Source: Micrasema longulum (taxonomy: Eukaryota > Arthropoda > Insecta > Trichoptera > Brachycentridae). From it: 64,000 bases of DNA. Within the stretch, counting starts at the first letter, position 1, and every line of letters starts with the position of its first letter. Shown piece by piece: positions 34,225 to 42,898 of this stretch. The stretch lies in NCBI GenBank assembly GCA_022494885.1, contig JAGVSM010004527.1, forward strand, positions 1 through 64,000. Direction: 5' to 3'. A model generated the notes under the pieces. That model saw only the letters and a list, made by a program, of their open reading frames with translations, was not told the DNA's origin and ran no database searches. Both the position numbers and the translations under genes were made by a program.

Positions 34225-34330
34225 TCTCAAGGGCGGGTGTCAGTGCTATACAAGCTCCTGACGTCACTGTGACCTGTGAAGATCTATTGTGACAAGTCAT
34301 CTCACCTGACACGGTTTGAAATTTATTCTT
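34225..34330 (-). repeat. GC-rich interspersed repeat, second copy
   Basis: Shares CATACAAGCTC or ATACAAGCTC, TGACGTCACTG and GACCTGTGAAG with 1905-1975. The minus-strand frame includes GEMTCHNRSSQVTVTSGACI. Confidence 0.5.
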
Positions 34331-34747
34331 AGCTCTATTGCCCACAAATAATAATAAAACAATAGACAATGAGCGAAAAAAAAAATATTTCATTAAAAAC
34401 AAAGTAAATAAAATTCTCCGTGTAGTTTTTGACTCTTAAACGAATTTCGTTCCTTTATGGATTTCTGTGCTTTCAAACGGAACAGTGAGAATCTGTGGCT
34501 TGCAGCAGGTGCTGTGAACGAATGTTGCACATAACAGAGCCACAAATATAAAGCAACATGCCAGTTACTAGAGACCCAAAAATAAACACTAAGTCTCCTT
34601 TTTGAAAACTTTATATTTAGATGGAAATAATCAAAAAGTATTAATAATTTTCTTTGATTTTAGGATTGAATAGAGTGAAAACGTAGAATTACAATTAATA
34701 ATATTGATTTTTTTTTGATGATATTTTTTAATAAAACTCCATAGAAA

Positions 34748-35906
34748 ATGATTTTGATAAAATCATAAATAAAATTATCTATAAAAATTCTTAGTTTTGT
34801 TTTACTTTTTTATTATTTTGACCAACAAGCGTTTTCGCCTAAGTAGGCATTTTCAAGACTGGTAAATTGTTTACAACGTTTACAGCTTTTATATTATTTC
34901 TAACATATTTTGGAGATAAGGAGATCAAATAAGTATTTCAACAGGGGACAGAAAACATAAATATTTACAACTAGTTTTCTAAACGGTTGATTTTTGGGAG
35001 TTATTGGACCGAACTTGGGATTAAGCATTTACTATTTAAAAGGTGGAAACAAACACATGGCAAAATACAATGGAGTGAGTGAGAAATACACATTTTAACA
35101 GGTTAATTTAGCACAATTCTTTGATTTAATGACATTGAAGTTTACTATAAAGGTAGATCAATAAAAACAAGACTCAATTAATATATTGCCTACTTTAGAT
35201 TAACAAATGATAAATCTAATTTTGCAACCCACTTAAATTCTCTTAACCATACATTTGACAGTGAAAACAATATTAAATTGCTACATTTTGAAAACAAAGG
35301 CAAAAATGTATATAAATTACAATTATTAAAAATAAATGGAATTAATCTTAATGCAGTAATTACTAACCAGCAATTAGAATTATCGAAATCTCCTTTACTT
35401 AAACCATTTATTTAATATATAACTACGCTCCATTTTATTTATTTATTTACAACTAAAATAATCGAATAAACATAAAATTAATCATCAAAATGAACTACCT
35501 CATTCCATAAACAAATAATGTATTATCTAGGTGTGTATCTGAAGCTATTTCGTCATTTATCAAAAGGTATGTAAACTTTCCTGTCATAAAATCAAAGTAT
35601 TGAGCTAACTTAACCCGTTAAAATGTAAATTTGACACTCTGTTGTATTTCGCCATGTGTGTTTTTTAAAAAATCAACTGTTTAGAAAACTAGTTGTAAAT
35701 ATTAACGCTTTCTGTCCCCTGTTAATATACTTTTTTGATTACCTTATCTCCAAAATGCTGTAAATAGTATAAAAGCTGTAAACGTTGTATGTTGTCTTGA
35801 AGATGCCTACTTAGGATAAAGCTCTCTTTAGTAAAAATAATAAAAAAGTAAAACTGAACCAAGAAGTTTTATTGATAACTTTATTTATAATTTTATCAAA
35901 ATCATA
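34748..35906 (+). mobile_element. Penelope-like family B element, internally deleted
   Basis: Inverted arms of about 250 bp (34748-34997 and 35666-35906) enclose 670 bp with a Penelope-like C-terminal ORF. The left arm holds a hammerhead-like core on the minus strand (about 34829-34856, GCCTACTTAGGCGAAAACGC). The right arm holds one on the plus strand (about 35795-35830, CTTGAAGATGCC, TAGG, ATAAAGC), with mutated GAAA and stem III. AAACTCCAT lies just outside the left arm, as in family C. No clear target-site duplication. Confidence 0.65.
35182..35415 (+). pseudogene. Penelope-like protein C-terminal end (family B)
   Basis: About 77 codons ending TAA 35413-35415: SNFATHLNSLNHTFDSENNI then KLLHFENKGKN, and a terminal ELSKSPLLKPFI. 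Residues align with the family A remnant at 21063-21347 (H.N...HTFD.e.NIK.LH...KG and SPLL.P). Upstream frames are lost, so the polymerase is absent. Confidence 0.7.
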
Positions 35907-36420
35907 GGAATGATAATTATTGGTTAGAATAACAAAACAATAACAATCCCTTTAAAATAAATTTAAAACTTTTAAATTAAAAGCTAGAAAAAACATGCAT
36001 CTTCCTTATAAAAAAAAAGAAAATAGGTAGATTGAATTTAACCCCCACTTCCTAAGTGACAGGGATTTAAAATGAGCGATAATAAACAAATATTAAAATT
36101 CTAATCGTGAAGTCGAAATCCAGACAAAAATTACGAGGCCGGAATATCTTAACAATGTTTCGACCTAATTTCTCATAGAAAGCTGAAAAATACCATCTCT
36201 CAGTATTATTATTTCTTTTTGTGATAAACAAACGGAAATGATAAAATCATTCAGAAAAAATGGTAAATATTTTTCATAAATCAGGAACGTATTTGCAATT
36301 TTAAAACTGGTGGCGTTTATAAAGTAAAGCATTTAAGTTTGTTAGTGAAAATTCTTGGAGAAAAAATGTTGTAATTTATTACTCAAATAAAAGAAGAGCG
36401 GTTAAGAAAATACATCATGG
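35907..36420. other. No recognised feature
   Basis: AT-rich; nothing supported. Confidence 0.3.
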
Positions 36421-36588
36421 CGTTCTTATAAATTACCAAAACATTTCAATTTTGATGGTCATTTTCAATGAGTTGTAAATAACTCTATATTAGAAAATGA
36501 GAACCAATTTGGGGCAGAGTAGGGATCGAACTTCTGACCTCTGATTCGTGAGTCCGTGACACTAGCCACGGTACCACAACCTGATTCT
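36421..36588 (-). mobile_element. SINE-A copy
   Basis: Plus-strand order: GTTCTTATAAATTACC, CATTTTCAATGAGTTG, TATTAGAAAATGAGAACCAA, GGATCGAACTTCTGACC, CACTAGCCACGGTACCACAA. Full family layout on the minus strand with a mutated box B. Confidence 0.75.
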
Positions 36589-36815
36589 TATATGATATCC
36601 GATAATTAACTTAATCCATAAATTTCGGATTTATACAGAGCTACTGTAGATACTTCTTTGATAGTGGATGGGAGATGATTCCATAGTCACACTATGTTTC
36701 ACGTAGACAAGCTAGGAGGACAAAAGTCATTTGAATGATTCTGGAAACTAGTGACGTCATGTTGTAATCGATTCCTCAATAGCAATATTTCCAAACATTG
36801 TTTGTGCCAAATATT

Positions 36816-37020
36816 ACATACTAGTGAGTCGTCGAGGTTCAATCTTTAGGCTTCGGGTATATGCATTTACACGCATAAATCAGTTCTGGTTTTGTGATGC
36901 CAATGTTACATACTAGGAAGTTGAAATATGACATACTAGTGAGTCGTCGAGGTTCAATCTTTAGGCTTCGGGTACATGCATTTACACGCATAAATCAGTT
37001 CCGATTTTGTGATGCCAATG
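36816..37020. repeat. Recent 90-bp tandem duplication
   Basis: 36816-36905 and 36931-37020 differ at only a few bases (for example GGGTATATGC against GGGTACATGC). The offset is 115 bp with a 25-bp spacer. The unit includes GTGAGTCGTCGAGGTTCAAT and ACACGCATAAATCAGTT. No coding content. Confidence 0.85.
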
Positions 37021-37181
37021 ATAACATCTTGTGCTTTTGGTTGTGATTTTCTGAACATTTTCAGTAATGGATTCTACCTATAAAAGTAAAAGCTTTATTA
37101 TTTTACTTGAATTTTAGTGTTTATATGTAAATGAAAAAGTCAAAAAAATTTAGTAAAAAACGAAAATAAAACTTGTTTTTT

Positions 37182-37560
37182 CTTAACATATTACAACAGA
37201 GATGAGGAACATTTAAGAGAAGGTAATATAGAAGTCCAGGCATCTACAGGGCTTATGACCTGTCAATGGCTGGTTTAAGTGGCTGGTTTAAACATTTAAG
37301 AGAAGGTAATATAGAAGTCCAGGCATCTACAGGGCTTATGACCTCTCAATGGCTGGTTTAAGTGGCTGGTTTAAATCCAGCCATTGACAGGTCATAAGCC
37401 CCGTAGATGCCCGGACTTCTATATTACCTTCTCTTAAATGTTCCTCATCTCTGTTGTAATATGTTAATATAAACAGCTCCCCAGGGAGTTGAATCTAGTC
37501 CTTGTCTACAGAAATTTGGACAAACTCAAAATATTGTTGTTTTTTCTTTATGTACTAAAT
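37182..37560. repeat. FB copy rearranged as tandem plus inverted duplication
   Basis: An 83-bp segment starting ACATTTAAGAGAAGG (37209) is repeated in tandem at 37292. A near-perfect inverted copy of the whole left part (37182-37277) then follows at 37374-37466. The FB terminal sequence follows (CTCCCCAGGGAGTTGAATCT, GGACAAACTCAAAATATTG) to about 37538. The DNA can fold into an arm of about 95 bp. Confidence 0.8.
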
Positions 37561-37847
37561 TTAAAGGCTTGTAACTATTATCGAAAAATCTAGAACTGAA
37601 ATTTTATCAATGAGTGAGTTACAATATTAAACTTTACAAGTAGCAAAAACCTTTGCCCGAATTTTGCACGATTTTAAAATTAAAAAATCTTTATGTCTTA
37701 GTAATTTGTACCGTGTTGCAGTCAGCAGTATAGACATTTCTATTTATTTTTGTAGTATTTAGAGCTGGAAACCTTGTTGAGTTTAATTTAAGCCCGTCTT
37801 CTTTGTTTATGTTATTTGGGTGTCTGTGTATGGCACGGTACACATAT

Positions 37848-37876
37848 TATATTTATATATATATATATATATATTA
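37848..37876. repeat. TA dinucleotide microsatellite
   Basis: Uninterrupted TATATA run beside the Penelope-like family D motif. Confidence 0.85.
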
Positions 37877-37879
37877 CAT

Positions 37880-37975
37880 AAACACATACTTTTTTCCCTG
37901 AAGATGTCTCCTGTAATGGCATCCGAAACGTAGGAACGAATCCAACAAACACGGTATCACCCAAAAATAAAACAT
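37880..37975 (+). mobile_element. Penelope-like family D end with hammerhead-like motif
   Basis: CTGAAGA (37898-37904), stem II GATGTC/GGCATC (37903-37908 with 37918-37923, one G-U pair), GAAA (37925-37928), then palindromic ACGT followed by A. A tail AAACACGGTATCACCCAAAA follows. The family A copy begins about 10 bp later, so this end may have been its target. A relative is at 47147-47181. Confidence 0.55.
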
Positions 37976-37985
37976 ATTATTTAGT

Positions 37986-38269
37986 GATGATGTAATAACT
38001 TATATTTACATGGAAGATATTAATTAAAAAATACTTGGTACACTTCCACTTATTTGTTTGACTAATTAGCGCTTTTAATTTCTAAAGGGCTGGACTGGTC
38101 CAGTCTGAAGATGCCCATTAAAGGGAAAAGCGCTTATTGGTCAAACAAATAAGTGGAAGTATACCAAGTATTTTTTAATTAATAACTCACATGTAAATAT
38201 AAGTAATTACATCATTACAATGGAATTCCATCAAGAATTGTCTACAAATAATTTAAATCAAATAAAAAC
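37986..38269. mobile_element. Penelope-like family A, inverted-arm copy
   Basis: Flanked by the 10-bp direct repeat ATTATTTAGT (37976-37985 and 38270-38279). Arms 37986-38100 and 38103-38215 are inverted copies separated by 2-12 bp. Hammerhead-like cores lie in both: on the plus strand CTGAAGA (38105-38111), CCC/GGG stem II, then AAAAGCGCT. The right tail has GGAATTCCAT (38222-38231), as in 21666-21685. Confidence 0.7.
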
Positions 38270-38515
38270 ATTATTTAGTTTGGTTAGCTTTTCATTTTGG
38301 TTTTGCAGTAGAATTTTAGATTTGGAAACAGAATAACGATGCTACGTTGCCATAGACTAACGAAAAGTTTTTTTTTCATAGTGATAGTTAGAAGACCGGC
38401 AATTAATAAAAGCTATTTTCTATTTAAACAAAAAAAATTATTCCATCCGTAAAATTCTTATTGAAAAACTATTTTTATTTTGTGGTATGATTTTTAACAT
38501 TTATATGTTTATAAA

Positions 38516-38946
38516 TTTGTATAAACCACTTTAATTTTGAGTTACACTTCGACTTGTTTCGAGGTGACTACATCATTTTCAGAAATTTAACGAACTTATA
38601 ATTACACGCGTGGCTATTTGTATTATAAAACATTGTATGATATAAGAAAGTGAGACAGAAAAATATAAGAAAGTGAGAAAAATAAAAATAGCGGGAATAT
38701 TTTTAAAAGAGTACTTGAAGTTAAATTCAATTGATTATTTATTATTTAAAGTTATTGATTAATGGCTTCACTAATTTCTAATCGTTCTAAATTGTCTAAA
38801 CGAAAATCATTTCTATCTCTTTTTTACAATATTTTATAATATAAATGGAAACGCGTGTAATTATAAGTTAGTTGATTTCCTGGCGATAGGGTAGTAACCT
38901 CGAAACAAGTCGAAGTGTAACTCAAAATTAAAGTGGTTTATACAAC
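38516..38946. mobile_element. Penelope-like family E, inverted-arm copy
   Basis: Arms 38516-38627 and 38831-38946 are inverted copies (ATAAACCACTTTAATTTTGA against its complement at the far end). Each has a hammerhead-like core. On the plus strand it is CTGGCGA (38880-38886) and GAAA (38902-38905) with ACAAGT as a decayed stem III; on the minus strand it is in 38545-38585. The 200-bp middle is AT-rich without ORF. Confidence 0.55.
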
Positions 38947-40190
38947 TTTATTATTTTACGTTATTCTTGTACTTATATTTTTGTTGTGTATAGTTTGTGT
39001 CTATATTATTATCTATGTTGTTTCTTTGTTTATTGTAAATAAATGTAACTTGATTTTGGCCGATGTTATCATGTTTTGGTAGAAAGCCCTAATAAAGGGA
39101 AAAAAAGTGGTGCATTTTGTGTAAGAATCCGTTACTAAAAATACTTTGAAAATCAGATAATATGTAGAAATTAAGAAATCGTAAAAAAATTAATCAAATT
39201 AGTATTCATTAAATAAAATTGTTGTTTGTAAACGTTAAAATACTTACTTTTTTTATGTAAAAAAAAAACACTCTGAATTTTTCAATAAATGAATGTTTGT
39301 CAAATGCAACCCCAAAAAATAGATAAAAAACACATATAAACGCTTCTAACTTTTTTTCAACTCAACATATTCAAGACTTATTTATAAACCTTGAGGACGC
39401 AAATAAGAACATTTTGCAAAAAACCGCACGTAAATCAGTCAAGTCATTTTCGAGATTTTGCAAGACTACTAAGGGCGATTTATTTTTTATATATATAGAT
39501 TACTATTTTTATTTATTTAAATTAATTTAATTTTTATTTATTATGTATGCATATTTGATTTGCAGTTTCTGAATTATAAACATTTCTTAATATATAAATG
39601 AATTAAATTTTATGATACGTACATAGCCGTGAAAAATAATTATTTACCTTTTTCCCCATTAAAGTTTAAATGTGCCCTTATTTTTCAAATGAATTATATG
39701 TAAAAACTGTTGTTTTTATATGCGCAACCAACTGGTTTAAAGTTATAACCATTTCACCCGTATAAAACCGTGCAATTCTAAAAAAAAATCCATGAATTGT
39801 ATTCTATTTTGTAGGAAAAATCTGCTGACCATTATTTTTTACGTTCATTAGTCAAGCTTAAATTCAATTAAAAGTCTTTACACGCTTTGAAAGAAACGAA
39901 CCTTGATTCTAAAAGATCAAATTATTTCTGTTTTCCAATACTCTACAAAAAGGCGGCAAAAACAGAAATCGTCGAAACTCGTTTACGATTCATTAAAAAA
40001 ACGAAACTTCGTGAAAACTCGTTTGTGATCGTTTTAATTCGTCGACCACGTGATCTGGGAATGACCTAAGGGTAGAATACACCCTAGTAATGAAACAATT
40101 AGCCTTGGGATAGTGAAATCACAATTCATTTGTGAATAGCGTTAGCAAAATATAGTAGTTAGAGTTGCTAAATGTAATAAAAGGTATTGT
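38947..40190. other. AT-rich interval
   Basis: Contains the AACCGCACGTAAATC phrase (39423-39437) shared with 45960 and a 60-codon frame at 39887-40069 with higher GC (KKAAKTEIVETRLRF) that I do not recognise. Confidence 0.35.
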
Positions 40191-40191
40191 A

Positions 40192-40407
40192 GGCCTCGTG
40201 GTGTAGTGGTCAGCCCGTTTGCCTACCATACAAGAGATCTCTGGTTCTATTCCTGACACGGTCGATATGAAAAAAAATACTGGACTGGCGCCTGAAGCGT
40301 AAGACTGATCATCTTATCTTTATGTAATAGTTTTTTTTTTATCAAGATACGCAATTGGGGTACCAATATGGTGCCCTATGCACAATTAGAAATGGAAAGG
40401 GAATGAT
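40192..40407 (+). mobile_element. SINE-B, best plus-strand copy
   Basis: Head GGCCTCGTGGTGTAGTGGTC (box A-like), GGTTCTATTCCTGACACGG (box B region). Body ACTGGACTGGCGCCTGAAGC, GTAAGACTGATCATC, a T-run, then GGTACCAATATGGTGCCC and GGAAAGGGAATGAT end. About 215 bp. Confidence 0.85.
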
Positions 40408-40429
40408 AAGTTTCCCTATCGTTAGCAGT

Positions 40430-40500
40430 CCATCTCTTTCGTATTCAAAGGGTCGGCGCGTTTGACCATAAAAGAGGACTCTGGTTCGTTTACCGACATC
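40430..40500 (+). mobile_element. tRNA-like SINE head fragment
   Basis: AAAGGGTCGGCGCGTTTGAC then GACTCTGGTTCGTTTACCGA resembles a SINE-B head directly behind the full copy. Confidence 0.4.
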
Positions 40501-40559
40501 TAATATTAATTTACAGCATTATTATATAAGTTATGTAACGCTATTTCTGGTTCATATTT

Positions 40560-40740
40560 ATTATATGGAAGGCAAAGGATTCATTCTTACCCTACAGGTA
40601 CTATTTCAGGAACAATAAAATATTGCTGTGTAGAATCATCTTTAAAAGCTATATTTAACCGTACAACGTGCCAGAAATCGAACCCGAGGACCTCAAACAT
40701 CCCGGGCGATCACAATAATCACTGCATAACGAGGAGGAAT
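40560..40740 (-). mobile_element. SINE-B copy, divergent
   Basis: AATATTGCTGTGTAGAATCA and the box B complement GAAATCGAACCCGAGGACCT mark a minus-strand copy that faces the plus-strand one at 40192. Confidence 0.6.
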
Positions 40741-41320
40741 TTTCACTTCTGGATTTTCTTTTCAGTATTTTTTACATTAAAGTTGACATTGATTAAAAAC
40801 ACTCTTTAAAAGTTATGGTTCTATAGCATGACCAGAACTGTAATCTTCATCTACCTAGACACAGAATAACTCAACGATAAAGAATGTCAATAATCAAGTT
40901 AAGGAAGAGCGGGGTTTGGACCTAAGACTTCAGACCTCGACATTTACGAGACCGAGACGGCGGTATATGAAATAGCAATTGCATTTCATTTAACATGAGG
41001 TCTTAGTGAGGATGCTAATTGAATGAAATATAGCAATAATTCTTTGCGACTAAACACCCCTTCATTATTGGGGTGCAGTTTTTCAGCATTCGGTATGGTA
41101 ATAAATTATCGGTACAAAGAACTACTAATGATGTGTGTGTTTGAAGGGTGATGCATATTATTTATTTTGTGTCGTTTTGACCCTTCAACAAATAAATCAC
41201 TTTGAATAAATATTGTGTTTAGGGTGAGTGTACATAAAATAAAATAAAGGTTTTTTTAACGCCATGGAAAATTTTAGATTTTTACATGACTGACAAGATT
41301 AAGTTAAATTAATATTAATA
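40741..41320. other. No recognised feature
   Basis: One weak tRNA-like phrase near 40912-40970; otherwise nothing. Confidence 0.3.
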
Positions 41321-41323
41321 TTT

Positions 41324-41420
41324 GAATCGGGTTGTGTTCTTGTGGCTAGTGTCTTAAACTCACGGATCAAAGGTCCGTGGTTTGAATCCTACTCTACTTC
41401 AATTTAAGTCCCATTTTCTT
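41324..41420 (+). mobile_element. SINE-A, 3' truncated
   Basis: Has the tRNA-like head (GGGTTGTGTTCTTGTGGCTA; GGTTTGAATCC) but stops after CCCATTTTCTT, where family F-like sequence begins. Confidence 0.7.
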
Positions 41421-41490
41421 CGTCAGGACACCAATTAAACTTACGTGCAAATTTTGTATTTACTTGTATCACAATATCTTATGTCCATTA
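41420..41490 (-). mobile_element. Penelope-like family F fragment
   Basis: CGTCAGGACACCAATTAAA parallels 7402-7420. The complement gives CTGACGA (41420-41426), but the rest of the hammerhead-like core is replaced by SINE-A sequence. Confidence 0.45.
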
Positions 41491-41914
41491 TAGTAATTGA
41501 ACAAATTTAATAGTATCAGATTACATTATTATTGTTATTAATAACAAAAAAATCTTAACTCTGACGCCGTCATATAAGTCAACAAAAGTTAAATCCCATA
41601 ATCGTGCATCTAGAACCGCTAAATAAAAGGTTATAAACTATATTCATTTATTTAAGTCACAGTAAAATATATTTTAGTAGGTAGATACAATGCTTGACAA
41701 TTTCAACACCACAAGTATTGGTCATTATCTTATATTACCTCTGAGAATCTTCCATTTCTCAACCCAAGAGAACTTAACGTAGCCTCGTAGGAAATAATCT
41801 AATGGCGTCAAATCACAAGGTCGTGAAGGCCAATAAACAGTACTGTTTTAAGAAATACTCGTAATGTTGTCGCTAAAGTTTACCATGTCAGATACTTTTA
41901 AAAAACGAAAATAA

Positions 41915-42560
41915 TATGTCGATTCGATTTATACTGATTTTAGCAAGGTCTTTGGTAAGGTTTGTCTAAAAATTCTTGCTTGGACTTATGATTAATCGGT
42001 TTACTAGTTATTTGAGTAGGGTACCAACTTATATAAAAAAATTGTGGACATTAAAACATTTTAGGTCATGTGATTTTTCAGAATAAATAATCCTTTCCTA
42101 TTTGATTATATAATTGGGATCAACAAATTAGTTTCTGTTTCTGAAGTGCGAGATCTAGGTATGATTTTTAATCAACAGTTGTCTTTTATCTGTTATATAA
42201 ACTGCAAAGCCAACAAACCCTTAAAAATGATAGGATTCGTTTTGCGGGTGACTAAGCACCCTTAAAGTATTAATTCTTCGAAATTGATGTATACAGCTTT
42301 ATTCATGAGCCAGTTAGAATACAGCTCAACTATATAGACGTTTTATAGTTCACACCAATTTACTCTTCAAAGAGTTCAAAATATGTTTTAAAGTTTGTTA
42401 AACTCGGAATCAGATTTAAATTTATTAAGTAAGACTTCCTATTAAATACTATTTAATAAACTTGTTGAAACTAACTGAGAGAAGAAAAATTTGAGATTCA
42501 TTGAATTTATTTAATATTGTAAATTTTACATGGGATGCCCAAAACTACCAGCTCTCATTA
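41915..42560 (+). pseudogene. Jockey-like reverse transcriptase fragment
   Basis: Degraded frames keep the order of a Jockey-type polymerase: VDSIYTDFSKVFGKV (motif A region, D and FSK retained), SYLSRVPTYIKK, then VSVSEVRDLGMIFNQQLSF, PLKMIGFVLRVTK and LMYTALFMSQLEYSS. Motif C is missing between these blocks, so an internal deletion is likely. Several stops. Confidence 0.7.
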
Positions 42561-42588
42561 ACTTTAAGGTACTTTATTTTTTATTTTT

Positions 42589-42803
42589 AAAAGAAATAAC
42601 CCGCTAAGCCTCTATTTTGAGGCTTGTCATCAGGTGAGATAGAGGGGATATGGAAAGAGATAATGAAAATACACCACAACACCCAGACCAATTGAGAAAA
42701 ATATCTTTCTTTGATTTTTTTCTTGCAACTGGCGGGAATCGAACCCGCTAGTTTCACAGTTGGCCGTCTAACCAACTGCGCCACGGCGCGGCGCCTGGAT
42801 GAA
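42589..42803 (-). mobile_element. SINE-D, tRNA-derived
   Basis: The minus-strand head reads GCCGTGGCGCAGTTGGTTAG (box A) and AGCGGGTTCGATTCCCGCCA (box B); it is tRNA-like, but the acceptor ends do not pair, so it is not a tRNA gene. The body has TTGGTCTGGGTGTTGTGGTG, close to the middle of SINE-C, and ends CTCAAAATAGAGGCTTAGCG before an A-rich tail. Confidence 0.8.
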
Positions 42804-42898
42804 TGGCTCGTCAAGTACCTCCGTTTAGTTGCGACAATTTACGAACAGTATACTCTCATAATGGAATTCTGAATCGACTCCATGTACTCGGCAATAAG

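Noticed and set aside
37182..37466. CRISPR array
   Set aside because: Only two tandem units plus an inverted copy in eukaryotic repeat DNA; no regular spacers.
42715..42790. tRNA gene on the minus strand
   Set aside because: Box A and box B are good, but acceptor ends do not pair and the sequence continues into a SINE body and tail, so it is the head of SINE-D.
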